Source: Manduca sexta (taxonomy: Eukaryota; Arthropoda; Insecta; Lepidoptera; Sphingidae). From it: a DNA stretch of 64,000 nucleotides. Location of the stretch: positions 7,072,920 through 7,136,919 of the forward strand of contig NC_051129.1 in the NCBI RefSeq assembly GCF_014839805.1, in the 5' to 3' direction. The position numbers were made by a program, and so were the translations under genes. The notes under the pieces were generated by a model. That model searched no databases. It saw only the letters and a program-made list of their open reading frames with translations, and was not told where the DNA came from. The stretch's first letter is position 1. Every line of letters starts with the position of its first letter. This document shows, piece by piece, positions 25,613 to 37,838 of this stretch.

Positions 25613-25715
25613 ATTTTATCCCCGAAGGGGTATGCAGAGGCGCAACTAGGGCATCCACTTTTCGCCAAGTATGTTCCGTCCCATGATGTGATAGGGGGCG
25701 AGCCTATCGCCATGG
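25613..25715 (-). mobile_element. SINE fragment (3' part)
   Basis: CACGCATTTTATCCCCGAAG to CGAGCCTATCGCCAT is nearly identical to the 3' half of the SINE at 47954-48220. The tRNA-like head is missing. Confidence 0.75.
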
Positions 25716-26476
25716 TTTAAATATTAATAGATATTATAGATTTAAATATTATTTGCCAAATTGCGATGCTTGGTTTGCTGACAATAAGTGACATGTCCGG
25801 TATATTGCAAACAATAAAGTACCTATCTATTCTGAATTTATTATAGGAAAAAACTACAAGATTAAAGTGCATTGGCTTTAATAAAATCAACCCTATTTTG
25901 ATTAACGATTTTCCGTTGCCTTAGTTTTGTTGTAGCGTCAATGCTGTAGTGCTGGAGGTTGTGAATTTCTAGCTCCGTCGATACTTTGGTTTTAGTATTT
26001 CTAACAATATTTATTTGCTCGGGATTCGATACATACTCGGGCTTGATAGGCCAGTAAAACCTTAGGCGAATCTTTTTAGCACTATGTTTGAATGTGTTGC
26101 GTAGGCTCTTTCCACAGTAGAGTAGGATAAGGGCCGGTGAAAAAAAAAGGGTGTATTTATCTAATAAATTACAGTTCTATGGAAAGACACCATAACCAGG
26201 TTATCAATGTTTTTCTTAATATTCTCTAGATATGTAAATCGTAATAAATATTGTTTATCTAGAATCTTCCGTAACAGATCAGACTCAATACTAATTTGCA
26301 AAAAATCGGGAACGTTCTCTGCATACATAAGAAGCCAGGAGACATCGCATGCGTACCGCCCATCCCGGATGTTTGATACACATCTGTAGGTACATTGAAT
26401 TCATTCATTACATTTGAAGATCAAGGACGCTTTTTGTTAAGTATGTCACTTAACAAGGCGTGGTCGCAGCAGTTCG

Positions 26477-26513
26477 TATATAAGCCCACTAAGGACACCT
26501 CAGGAGTATCACT
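26477..26513 (+). promoter_or_regulatory. Core promoter of the 26.5-kb peptide gene
   Basis: TATATAAG at 26477-26484 and initiator TCACT at 26509-26513, 34 nt apart. Conserved in the duplicate (TATATAAG at 39767-39774). Confidence 0.8.
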
Positions 26514-26536
26514 TGTACGAGCAAGTAACTCCAAAA

Positions 26537-28513
26537 ATGTTCTTCAGACTGGTAAGCTATTTGTAATTACATATTACAATTTATAAATATATTTTATTTA
26601 TTTATAAGCATACCAACTACATTGTAACGATAAAAACATTTTAGAACACTTATATACTAGTTAATTACAAGGTACAATGTATTTTACAGGCATTTATAAC
26701 ATTTCAAAAAAATTATCCTTAACGAGAGTGGATACAGGAATTAAAAATGTATATGTAGAAATATTGGGCAATGTGATTTTTATGCACAGACAGGGCCATT
26801 TTGACATTTCATTAATTAAAGAAACCATAGACTTGTGTTCGTGAAAACAACATTTTATCATAAGTTATTCTAACCATAGACGTTAAATAAAAACGTGTAA
26901 GTTTCGAAAAAAATTAATATTAATAAAAAGTAATTTTAATTTTACATGCCCTAATGTAACTAATAATAATAATAATAATAATAATTTAACTTTATTGCAA
27001 CAAAAAGAACACAGAAATAATAACATTACGAAGTACATAAACAGTAATTGGCATATCTGAGTTTAAGCATTTCAATTATTGTCAGGGGTCCCCAAACTAG
27101 GCTATGCCTGTATCTTGGGATACCTATAATGAGAGTCAAAACTCATGAGTAGCCGATAATGCAAATTACAGACAAATAAAAACAGTTATTCTAAAAAAAT
27201 TATAATAATAATAAACAAACTAAAATCTACAAACTCTTTTATATAACAAAGAAGAAAGAATAAAAAAATATAATAAGTATTTCTATACAAACTTGGCAAA
27301 CATAGGTACTTGGGTAATTATACAAATTCGAAATTTAAATGAAAAGAATGCATGAAGTTTCAAATAAGAAAGATACAAAAAATATAAATAATAATAACAT
27401 AATAATAATAACTTTCATTGGTATTTAAATGCCATGCCAGCCATGGTTGCCAAAGAAAAGAAATAACCAAAGGGAAACAAAATTTTTTTTAGATAAAATG
27501 AGATCAATTTATATAAATTAAGTAAGTAACTAGACGAAGAGAATTTGTCGGAGTGGCAACATCATACTTTCAGTCAATAATACATACACTATATTCGCAC
27601 TAAAATACAAGATGATCAAAAAATTTGTAAATTAAAACCGCGATTTTTAGTGAAAATATTTGTTATGCATTGATTGTTTATGTCACAATGTTAGCAAATG
27701 TAAAGACGTATATGTCCATAGTTTCATTTAGTATAACGCAATGTAAAAATGACGCTATATACCAACCAATAAAAACATTGTTTCCAAATAATCGTGATTA
27801 TAGTACATACTTTGACGGGAATAAAAATTATGGCTGATTATAACTGTAATATGAGAATTTACGAACAAATATATGTATATACTATACTTATATGTTGTTT
27901 TAGTGAATATAGAGTCATTTATTAGGATTTTTTTTAAAGTTTTTTTAATTTATTATGATTTTATTAGGTACTTAAACATTTACTGTAATCTATTTTAGAT
28001 TTTAAAATTGCGGCTTTTATGAAAATTGATAAGATTTTTTAAAAATACCTCGATGTTGATGCTTGCGTCAATTTCGTATGCTTTAAATAAAAAGTAGAAG
28101 TGTACCGTTATATAATACCCTTAACATTACATTTGAATGGTATTATTACAGCAATTATTTACGATACAAATATACGATAATGCTGTAGCCATACGTAAAA
28201 ATTAAACTAATATTTGACCAGACTTGTTGATAAAAGATATAGGAAGAATATTCTTTAATTTAATCCTAACAGATATAATATTATGTATATGGATTTTGCA
28301 TTAGAGGATGTATATTTAAATTTATTTTTACTATTGCAGCTCGCTTTCTTCGCCCTGGTGGCTGTGGCCTTCGCCAACCCCAAACCTGAGCCGCAGTTGC
28401 TGAGCTATTCCGCCCCGGTCGCTCCCGTCGCGTACTCGGCATACTCCCCGGTCGCATACTCCGCGCCCTACGCTGCCTATCCTTATGGTTACTCTGCTTA
28501 CTACGTACGCTAA
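26537..28513 (+). CDS. Ala/Tyr-rich secreted peptide, copy A, 62 aa
   Basis: Exon 1 codes MFFRL (26537-26551), followed by donor GTAAGC. Exon 2 runs from 28340 (after CTATTGCAG) to TAA at 28511-28513, in phase 0. The signal core is LAFFALVAVAFA. The mature peptide starts NPKPEPQLLSYSAP, continues with repeated AYS and SAP units, and ends YYVR. This composition is typical of insect low-complexity cuticular proteins and Nplp4-like precursors. An ATG-started frame beginning at 28283 lies in the intron and is not the true start: the acceptor and the exon 1 conserved in the duplicate decide this. The intron carries a LINE insertion at 26963-27535. Confidence 0.85.
26963..27535 (-). mobile_element. 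5'-truncated LINE insertion with GTAACTA duplication
   Basis: GTAACTA flanks it at 26956-26962 and 27536-27542. Copy B has a single GCAACTA at the matching site (about 40667), so the insertion came after the segmental duplication. On the minus strand it ends AATAAAG then (ATT)n. It shares the motif CCAAGATACAGGCATAGCC with the element in copy B at 38.85-39.55 kb. Confidence 0.85.
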
Positions 28514-29257
28514 TACAAATGACTTCTCACTGCGCTTCAACTGGCCTTTCGATATGCTTAATGATTTAATATACGTTTGAACAGTATTTTTTGTTTCAAT
28601 TATTTCTTAATATGTATTTATGTCTTTGGATTATCCGATAATTATGTAGCTGATTAATACAGGTAATCCGAGTTTTTTTGATATCGGCTGACTTATAATT
28701 ATTTTCAAAATATCGTGAAAATTATTAATTAATGTAAGCATTACATTGGCTATCCCATTAACAACAGAAATTAAAATTAATTTATTATCTTGTAAAAAAA
28801 ATATAATAACTATACATGTATAGTTTATTTACTATAGATATCTCCATAACTTTCTCGCTTTTACCTGTTTTACCCGACTGTTCTAGAAAGAAGGTTAATT
28901 AGTATCGTGAATGTAGGAGGGCACATTCACGATACGAATCAACAATATGCCACTAAAATTACGGTATCTATTAAGTACCTGTTATAACAATATAAGAAAT
29001 ATTCATAACAGTTCCACAACATATAATTTATATCTATCATGTTATGAAACATAAACAACAAATTTAGTATTTTGGTTCACTTCAAAATTACCTTCTGTAA
29101 TGGTATCACATTTCCATATAATATCATGAAAGTTGTCAAATTCTTGTTTTTTATTTCCATTGATACCTATATTATATTCGATTTCATATCTAAATATAGA
29201 TGTCAATGCCCACTTTAAGTATAAATAGATATTTCAAATACACATAAATTCGTAGTT

Positions 29258-29380
29258 TTTATACCCAAAGGGGTAGGGACAAAGTTTATGCATCCATGCT
29301 TTGCCTATTTCGTTCGCATGATATATTGATATGCCAGTCTGCTATTGAGCAGACTGGCATATCGCCATATTAGACAAAAA
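29258..29380. repeat. Decayed SINE-like fragment containing a new perfect hairpin
   Basis: GATATGCCAGTCTGCT (29328-29343) and AGCAGACTGGCATATC (29348-29363) are perfect 16-bp inverted arms with a 4-nt loop. The matching place in copy B (about 43605-43630) has only one arm. Confidence 0.85.
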
Positions 29381-29699
29381 AAAACAAAACAATTTACAAT
29401 TAAGAATATAATTACGTAAATTATGTTTCTTGACCTGGGAATCGATTCTAGAATGTCGTTACTGGTCCGAAAGAAGCAAGCTTTCACCGTACCGTTAGTC
29501 CAAACGACGACATTAATAATATCAATATAATTCAACAATAGGTCGGAATATTCTAGAAAACAACCATTTCCATAGGCTGACTAATATTCACAATGTACAT
29601 TGTATTTTATTGACCGAATTATCCATTATGTCAGTAAATATAATACAAATTAACAAAAGTATCAAACACATCCTTACAGAGAAATCGTCAATGTCACAC

Positions 29700-32361
29700 G
29701 CAGAAATTGGTGGAATTAGTAACTATTGTTGGACTGATATTTAGTTAAACCAGAATTACGACGCTGCGCAGTATTAAAAAAAAATTAAAATTAAATTTGA
29801 CACACATAAAGGTCTTAGATAGACCAAGTGATTAAAAATAGCATTTCAATTTAGAAATAATGTAACACGTTTAATTTTTTCATACAGCTATTAAAGTAAA
29901 TTTAAAAACTGCACATTTACGGTGTGGCGGTACAATTAGTATACTCATCGCCATATATACCACCTCCGAATAGGAACCATCAGAGGGGCCGCGGCCGGTC
30001 AGGCGCAACATCTGCCTGACGCAACATCTTCCCCTTCCATAGAGTAACGCAACCATCTGTTCCTATACAGCGGTGTCTACCTTTATGCCGCCAACTACGG
30101 CACTTTACTTTTAGATTGGTCTACAATTCATTTCATTCCTTGTACGATATAAGGATGGTAAATGGTCTCTTTGCTTTAATACTCGTATAATACCCGAATT
30201 GCATACATAAAGTTTGGTTAAAGTGCAACATAGAGCTGATAGCTTGTATAGTTATAAATGCAAAAATCAATGCGCATTATATAATGGATAGCTTCTTAGC
30301 TATAATAATGATATTACGCGCAATACCAAATCACCTTAACGAATACGTAATATTCCACATCTATTCCCCTATCGTACATTTACTATTGTGTAGTATGTAA
30401 TGTAAACAATCACTAATCAGTCTTCTAAAATCGTACCGTACTGCTCTGGTCTAAATTATATAATACAATATTTATTACACTAATTTATTACAATAATTAC
30501 ACTATTGGCATTATTTTAAGGCATATATGTTTCAGTAGCCAAGGGTTCATATAGATGGCTTCTTACCGGCTTTCCTTTTGTAAAATATATGAGCAAATTA
30601 TTCAAATAAATTATATTTTTAATAAATTAATAATAATATTTATTACATAGTAGGCTTAAATCTAATTATAATTAGTAGTAGAGCGTACTTTTTGGGTCGG
30701 CCTCCCTTTCGGAAAATTTTACCCTTTGCCACCGATATGTATAAATAATAAGTTTGTAATACTCATTCACCATTATTATGGTAAGAATAAAGAGCAATTA
30801 AGTTGCTCTACCGCTACAGAGTAATTGCTATAACGGAAAAATAGGCGCAGCTGCAATTGTAGCTATAGTTTGAACCTCGTTTAATATGGAATAAATAATT
30901 GACAGACAGCTTAAGAGCCAAGTCACGAAGTTGCCGCCCAAGCGGGTTTCTGTCAGCAGCTACGAGTGTGCCGCGGCAAATGTGCCCACATGCATGGGCG
31001 TGCATTTGGTGTGGAGACCAAGCGCACAAGAATTGCCTCGGGGGGGGGGGGGGGAAGGATGGATTTTGGGGGACGTTGGAGACATCAACGATTATAGGAT
31101 GAAATGAACCAACTAGCTGTCTGTTACCGTCATTTATCAGTACGTGGGCCGGAACTACAGAAGGATCGGGAGGACGGGCGAAGTCAAGTCCTCGGTGGCG
31201 AGGACGAACAGTCGTGTACAGAGTTGGAGTGTCATGAACTAGTTCTTACAGTGAATAGCCAGAATGATATCGTCTTCTAGATCGATTAGACCAGAATGTC
31301 AATAATCAACATTTAATAATACGATGCCGATTAATCAAGCCCGTAGTCACCTTGCTCGGACTACAAGCGGAGTGTAAAAAATGAATTTTGTTTATCTTAA
31401 GTAATTTTTTATTAGGTACCTATCAATTATAGTAAATGTAATAACATCATAATTATCATTTCATGTTATTCATTCAGGTAAAAACGAAAATAGATTAATC
31501 TTGAATAGGCAATAAACTAGGAGTTAGACTATTGATAAATATATTCTATATACAGTACATTCGCAATAACAAATAAGTAGTGACGAGCTGAAAATAACGT
31601 TGAAGGTCGGAAGGTCGATATCCATTTTACTTTGTTGTAATACGAGGTCTAGAAACTTTCCTGCAGAAAAGTCAAGAATTTATGAAATAATGAAAACAAG
31701 AAGTTTTAAAAAATAATAACCTTATAAAATAAGTCGTCATATATTCAATATAATGTATTATATGATAAACCGTGGCAAAAAATATATTTTAAAGAACTGC
31801 AGCACCTTATTTAAATAGAAGGCCATACGTTGATTTTTTTATAAATTTAAGTGTCAATGGAAACGTAATTGTTTTAACGCTCCGCTTAAAGAATTATAGT
31901 ATATTTAATTTAATAGAACATCAAATAGTAATAATAGCACCTCCGTAAAATATTCAATATCATACAGTAAAGTAGTGCATAATATATTATTTTTGAAATA
32001 TCATTTTACCTATGTATGCTCGATAGAAAATATCGAGGTAACATATTGGTATCTTCATCTTAATTGAATAGGGTTCAATATATCACGTTTAATTTCATGT
32101 GACATTTATAAGAACTTCCGTAATGCTTATTATAATGCGATAGTGATTGATTTCGTACACGAAATTAATCTTAACTGTGGCTTGTATGGCAACTACCGTA
32201 ACCAGTAGCCTATGAATTTATACAGAAAATAATCTCAATTAAAAATCATTATAAAATTGAATGCGACGAGAGCAAATATTATGATAGTAAAGTCAAACTA
32301 AATAAACAACAAAATGAGAAGGCAAAAATACAAAAATAATGGGGATATGATCAAATTATTT
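29700..32361. other. No gene seen (rest of copy A)
   Basis: Contains a GC-rich 29.94-30.10 kb patch absent from copy B. A segment at about 30.68-30.74 kb resembles a hAT end. A candidate element bounded by ACAGACAGCT (30902-30911) and AGCTGTCTGT (31115-31124) holds a G-run of about 14-16 near 31.04 kb. No coding region is supportable. Confidence 0.4.
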
Positions 32362-32511
32362 TTATAATAAGACATGAGTAATTTTAAAGCAATCGTAACC
32401 GTAGGTGGACGGCAAGTAAGATCCGGAGTAAGCCGAGTAGGTCAGAGGGGCAGCAGCGACGCTGGGTTTAGCGACAGCTACAGCCAACAAGGCGGCGAGG
32501 GCAACTGCGGT
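32362..32511 (-). pseudogene. Truncated relic of the 53.9-kb-type peptide gene
   Basis: On the minus strand an acceptor (TTTTCTAG) precedes a frame starting TAVALAALLAVAVAKPSVA. This is nearly the same as exon 2 of the 53.9-kb gene (first residue Thr instead of Ile). Homology continues to SYLPSTYGY, then the frame runs into unrelated sequence and stops at 32364-32362, giving 49 residues instead of 126. An internal YSAPLV-like piece is also missing. Upstream of the acceptor the intron, first exon and promoter are gone: the sequence switches within a few bases to the plus-strand leader of the duplicated GY-rich gene. It marks the junction between duplication copies A and B. Confidence 0.85.
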
Positions 32512-32518
32512 CTAGAAA

Positions 32519-32590
32519 AGTTAAAGTGAGACATTACTTTTAATACATAAAAATGTTAAAGTGAGACATTACTTTTAATACATAAAAATG
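32519..32590 (+). repeat. Duplicated leader creating an upstream ORF
   Basis: The leader TTAAAGTGAGACATTACT and the following TTTAATACATAAAAATG occur twice in tandem (35-bp period). The first copy's ATG (32553-32555) now reads ATG TTA AAG TGA, a three-codon upstream ORF ahead of the real start at 32588. Copy A has one leader. Confidence 0.9.
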
Positions 32591-35500
32591 TTGGTAAGTC
32601 ATACAAATAAAACGTTGAAAATATTTTATTAAAATTCTCATAATATTATTACTGTGTGTAATACATAATTTAACCAAAACGTTTTCAATGTTTGTATGTA
32701 AATATCGAACATTTTTGAAGTTAATTTACGCAAGTACCTAAAAGGTTTTTCCCGTCAGTGTTAAAATTTAGAACGCATTTAGTTTAGTAGAATGAGCCTA
32801 CCTATATTTATAAACAGGAAAACACATTCTCATGTTGAGCAAACGTATTTAGGCAAGTATTTTGTGTTTGCTTAGGTACATATATCTGTTAGATTTATTT
32901 ATATGTATTTGTTAAATTGTCATTAGGTATATTAATTTTAAACTTAAAAATTTCAAGAGGAAAATTATTGCTACGATAAAATTTCTTATCCCTAGTGCTG
33001 CTTTGCATAACTATTTTTATTGTGAAACTAGCTTCCGCCCGCAGCTTCGCCCGCGTGGATTTCGGGTTTCAAAAATGTAGAAGGTGCTCAATTTGTCGGG
33101 ATGTTTTTTTAATTTATGGTGGTATGCAGGTCGTCCGATTGTCCGGTCAGGGTCTGATGATGGGATCCTGGTGAAATCGAAGGAACTTTTAACCATTAAG
33201 GTTGCACACGAAATGACGGAAGCTTAAAAAATGCAGTAACTTCTCCCGTTTTCCCAACATTTTCCATCACTGCTATGCTCCTATTAATTGTAGCGTGATG
33301 AAAAGTATACTATAACCAGCTCAGGAGTATGAAAAATAATTGTACCAAGTTAAGTTAAAATCCGTCGAGTAGTTTTTGTTTCTATAACGGTTATACAGAC
33401 AGACAGACAAAAATTTTACTAATTGCATTTTTGGCATCAGCATCGATCCCTAATCACCCCCAGTTATTTTGGAAATATATTTCATGTACAGAATTGACCT
33501 CTCTACAGATTTATTATAAGTATAGATATGCAAAAGTAGCTCAAAAATTGTCCATAACGAAAACATGCATTTTAAAGTAAAACAAAAGAAATAATATCGT
33601 GAAGCCAACCAAATAACTAATGATATATTAAATTTTGTGACTGTTCAATTTAGTCGGGTCCGCGATATCACTTTTGTTGAGTTTCAGAACGCGACATTAC
33701 ATTATTATATTCTGTGCTCCAACGCACACTGCTTTGATGTTAGGAACACACCTACATTGCTTAGACAACAGTGAACTTTATACAATGGCAATAAAGCTCA
33801 AATTGACTCTACGTATTAGTTAGAAAACGTTTGTATGGGAAATAGAAAAATGCTGTTTTGAGGATTTTCCCGGCAATTATTCGAATTTTTCTCACCTTTT
33901 AAACCTTCCCTAGACCTCCACGAATAATTCAAGACCAAGATAAGATAAATCCGTTCAGCCGTTCTCGAGTTTTAGCGAGACTAACGAACAGCAATTCATT
34001 TTTTTATATATAGATTATACTATACTAGTTGACCCGACAGACGTTGTCCTGTCTTAACTATGTATGCACCTCAGAACAATGACAAGCATAGAAGTAACAC
34101 TATGACATTTGAGTGTACTGTGTCTTAGACAGCAAGAAATTTAATTGTGTTGCGATCCCTTCTGACATCTTATCGATATCGATAGATGATTTGTCTATCG
34201 GCTATGGTAAATTCACAGACCTGCTAAAATAAACACTTTTCGGTCAGTCAACTACAAACCGTTGCAAATTGCTATTTTAGTTAAAGTCTATAAAAGATAT
34301 CAAAACCCTGATTTGGTATTCAAGTACCAAAAAAAGTCTGGGTATATAAAAGCACTCGGTAAAAAGCTGTTAAATTACAATAAACTATAGAACTACCGGC
34401 GTTCTTCGAGCTAAATTTTGTCCAATTTTCATTTGCTATTTACAGCAGTTTCCATGCCTTCCGAAACGTCATTTACTAAACACAAAAATGATTTAGAATT
34501 TAGATTATTAAATTAAGAAACTGTTAGAAATTTCGGAAGGAATGGAAACCGCTGTAAGTAACAAACAAGAAATCGGCCGGAATTTCGTCTAGGAGAAAGC
34601 CAGTACGCCTTCTGTTCTTTTCTGACTTTCTTAGGCATTAAAAGATACCCAAGAGGTGGGATTTGACAGAAGCTACTAAAATGGGACAGTAAAATTAAAA
34701 CACAGCGGTATCATTCATGTCACATATGTTTGATAACTTATTTCAATGTTAATAAAACTTTGTCGAAATACTTAGAGCAAACACGGTGCTGTTTTTTCCA
34801 ATGCCAATTGGGACGAGCTATGGCAACGATCCATTTTTGCCTCATAGCATCATCTGTAGGGAATCTGCAATGAAACACATTGTATGAAACACACTATGAA
34901 AATCAGATAGTTTCCTCGATCCCAGCCTTCGCGCACGGTTTCCAAGTGGCTTTTACCACTACACCACCGTATATTGAAAGTAAAAGGCAATTTATGCAAA
35001 ATAGTAAACTACAATATACCAACATTTATGTTATCGAAAGAATATGCAGCACAACACTATTGAACACGACTACGTAAATTGGTAAAAATGAAAAATACTT
35101 AATAATGACTGGATCGAATGGCCAACAGCAGATTATAATATGACTAGAGCATAATAAAGTATAATTAATAACACTTTTCGCACTTATGTACAGGGTTTAA
35201 GCAAATATATTAGGTTTTTTGTTTACTCACCGATGGAAGCTGATGATTTCAGTTTCATTTTCTTTACGAGAAGAATGAGATTTACACCCCACAATAACGC
35301 AGGCCATTGCTTGTTCCTAGGGATATATTTTACTTAAACAGCACTGTGTATTTATTAAAATTAACAACAATAATTTTACACAACATGTAGCCACTTTAGA
35401 AAAGTACGCGCTGAAGTATAACGTAACTAAATTGTGTGAGCGCGTTTGTGACATTGTTTTGAGATTGGCAAGTTGGAACATTTGACATTTTATTTGCTTT

Positions 35501-37065
35501 TTAATTCGGCATCATAGAGAGGACCAAAGGTAACCATTTGATTATTTTAAAGTGTACGCAAGCCGACCTTAGCAACATAATATTTGTCTCGTTCTTTTCA
35601 ACGGTTTTGGCCTATTTGAAAAAATAGGATAAGTATATGAGGGTAATTTAGATTCCTTCTATGCTTGTTCTTGTTCTGAGGTATGCACGCGCGCATTCTG
35701 TGGATCGCTGACAATTATTTCAAACCATTGACAGTTATGTAAAATTAATATTGTCGTTAAATTTTCTAAGTTTACGCGCAATTTTTTTATTTTTTTCTTT
35801 CACAAGAACCTTCTCCTGGCAATACAAAACACAACAAAAAAAAATAGTGAAATCGGTCAGGCCGTTCACGCGTGATGGCGTGACCAAGGAAAATAGGGAT
35901 TCATTTTTATATATATAGACTGATATATAGATACCCGCAATACACACAATATGTAAAGGGTACAACGACGTTATTTTTTGTAAATAGATTTACAAATTTT
36001 TCCGCCACTTCCAAAAAGTAGGCGGTTTTTAATTGGTGTTTGTATTTTTTTTATTTAAACAAATGTTAATAATTGTGGTGTTAGGTGTTTATAACAAAAC
36101 CGGAATGTGCTAATTGATATAATGATCATTTATATTGTAACGACAAAGGACTGATCCATAACAACAGATCTGGATTAATGCCCGGATAATTCAAACATTT
36201 GCCGCTTTGGAATCTTCCGTCGCTATTGCATCATAGAGCTTGATAAGTTTTAAACAAAATAACCTGTGACGTTGTTCACTAAATTTACGGTACATTGTTA
36301 TACATTTCGACTGAATCTCATTACATAATATGAAATTAGGTATCATTATCCACTCAAAGCTTTATTCGTTATGTTGGCGGGTGGGTTCATATGCGAAAAC
36401 ACATCGATAATTCGGTAATTCAATGTTATATGACACGTTTATGCAACGAAGCCTGCGAACAATCGCAAAATACAGCAATAATATATTGTTCGACGGCTGT
36501 GACAATTAGAGGTGTAGTTATGTCTATGTGTTTGTTTTTCATTTCTATTGTTTCTATTATAATGTATTTACGACCTACGAATATGTAATACTTCTATTGG
36601 ATTTGAAATAATAGTTGCTTTTTGTGTTGCTTTCTCATGCTTAATAATTTCAATAGTCTTCGTCGTAACAGCTATCGTAACTGTTGTAGTTTTAAAACAC
36701 TAAATGGATCTTTGAATGTCACGCGCCTGCAAATCTTTGAATATTGGGAAACTTCATACATTATAGTAGAGTTTATATTCTTAAAGTAACACGTTCCATT
36801 TAGCTTCATACCACGCAACATTTTAATTTAACTGATCATTCAGGATTGTCTACTTTTTGTGTTCCAGATTGTTCTGTTTGCCGTGGTGGCTGTGGCTCGG
36901 GCTAGGCCGCAACTCTATTCTGGCTACGGCTACAGCAACTACGGTATCGGATATCCTAGTTATGGCTACAGCGGGTATTCTGGCTACAGCAGCCCTGTCG
37001 CGTACGGTGGTTACGGTGCTTATGGTGCTTCGCCATACAACTACGGCTATGGATACGGCTACTAA
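32588..37065 (+). CDS. Gly/Tyr-rich secreted peptide, copy B, 67 aa; promoter probably lost
   Basis: Exon 1 is reduced to ATG TTG (32588-32593) before GTAAGT: nine bases present in copy A, coding Leu-Ala-Lys, are deleted in frame. Exon 2 runs from 36868 to TAA at 37063-37065, and phase 0 is kept. Exon 2 differs from copy A at three positions, two of them amino-acid changing: Leu to Arg in the signal peptide (VAVARARP) and Val to Ile. The duplication joint at 32516 removed the TATA box and initiator, and the upstream DNA is now a relic gene. The intron grew to 4.3 kb through nested Helitrons. The coding frame is intact, so it may be expressed from a new start or be on its way to becoming a pseudogene. 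Confidence 0.7.
33028..33526 (-). mobile_element. Non-autonomous Helitron, about 500 bp
   Basis: The minus-strand 5' end is TCTATACTTATAATAAATC (33526 downward). The 3' end is a GC-rich foldback with GGAAGCTAG (33031-33028). A close relative is at 51974-52606. An internal part resembles the 123-bp array unit at 3.7-5.0 kb. Confidence 0.85.
33527..34024 (-). mobile_element. Helitron 5' segment, interrupted
   Basis: The minus-strand 5' TC is at 34014-34013, followed by TATATATAAAAAAATGAA. Its 3' end is not found and may be cut by the element at 33028-33526. Confidence 0.55.
34025..35931 (-). mobile_element. Large non-autonomous Helitron, 1.9 kb
   Basis: The minus-strand 5' A|TC is at 35931-35930, and the 3' foldback GTCTGTCGGGTCAA ends in CTAG at 34028-34025. 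The ends match the 287-bp element at 16666-16952. No Rep/helicase coding region is visible. It contains a 25-bp inverted repeat (34442-34466 with 34531-34555, two mismatches). Confidence 0.7.
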
Positions 37066-37497
37066 ATCTAGAATTTGTAGTGATTTTATGTTCGTAAATT
37101 CTTTAGATTCGCTTTAAACTCATAATTCGGGTCGCTGATTATGTTTTATTCGTTTGTATAAATTGTTTGTTTTTATGACACTTAAATGGTTTTTGTAAAC
37201 ATGTTTTGTTTTTATTATTTTTATGCAAAATGGTAGTGTATATTTAGCATCATACCAACGCATCTTGTTTTTTTAAAATACCGATTGAAAATTGTTATTT
37301 TAAAATCCCTTTTCGTTCATTCAACATAATATTGGGCAGTACTATTAAAAAGAAAATATTATCTTTATTTATTGAGGAAAACCAATAGAAAAAAATGTTA
37401 TACTTTAATTAAATACAATAATTTTTACACTACCATGATCATGAGAAAAAAAAATAAAATTCAAGAATAAAATTCAATAAAAGAAATATTAGGTATA

Positions 37498-37838
37498 ATA
37501 ATATAATAATAATAACAGCCCTGTATTATATACTTGCCCACTGCTGAGCACGGGCCTCCTCTACTACTGAGAGGGATTAGATCTTAGTCCACCACGTTGG
37601 CCTATTGCGGATTGGTAGAATTCACACACCTTTGATATTCCTGTAGACAATTTCTCAGATGTGCAGGTTTCCTCACGATGTTTTCCTTCAACGTTATAGC
37701 GAACGATAAATTCACAAAGAATACACACATGATTTTTTAGAAAAATCAAAGGTGTGTGCCCTTTGGATTTGAACCTGCGGACATTCATCTTTGCAGTCCG
37801 TTTCACACCCAACTAGGCTATCGCCGCTTATCGCTTAT
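37498..37838 (-). mobile_element. Full-length tRNA-derived SINE with 12-bp target duplication
   Basis: ATATTAGGTATA flanks it at 37486-37497 and 37839-37850. On the minus strand a tRNA-like head (GCGGCGATAGCC) is followed by a body and an (ATT)n tail after ATACAGGGCTG. It is absent from copy A, so it was inserted after the duplication. Same family as 56438-56771. Confidence 0.9.

Larger units (their letters stand above)
22100..32392. repeat. Tandem segmental duplication, copy A
   Basis: Homologous to 32517-46440 in the same order and orientation. Matching anchors (A/B) are: exon 1 22135/32588, GY-rich exon 23553/36868, second gene exon 1 26537/39827, its exon 2 28340/41849, intergenic blocks 28741/42675, 29449/43730, 30310/44400, 31836/45838 and the end 32392/46432. 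Length differences are mostly copy-specific transposon insertions. Confidence 0.95.

Noticed and set aside
28283..28339. In-frame ATG upstream of the 26.5-kb gene's second exon (and 41801 in the duplicate)
   Set aside because: Lies in the intron before a good acceptor. The MFFR first exon with TATA box is conserved in both duplication copies.
31030..31060. Long G-run as a quadruplex or regulatory site
   Set aside because: A homopolymer in a repeat-like patch absent from the duplicate; its length is also prone to sequencing error.
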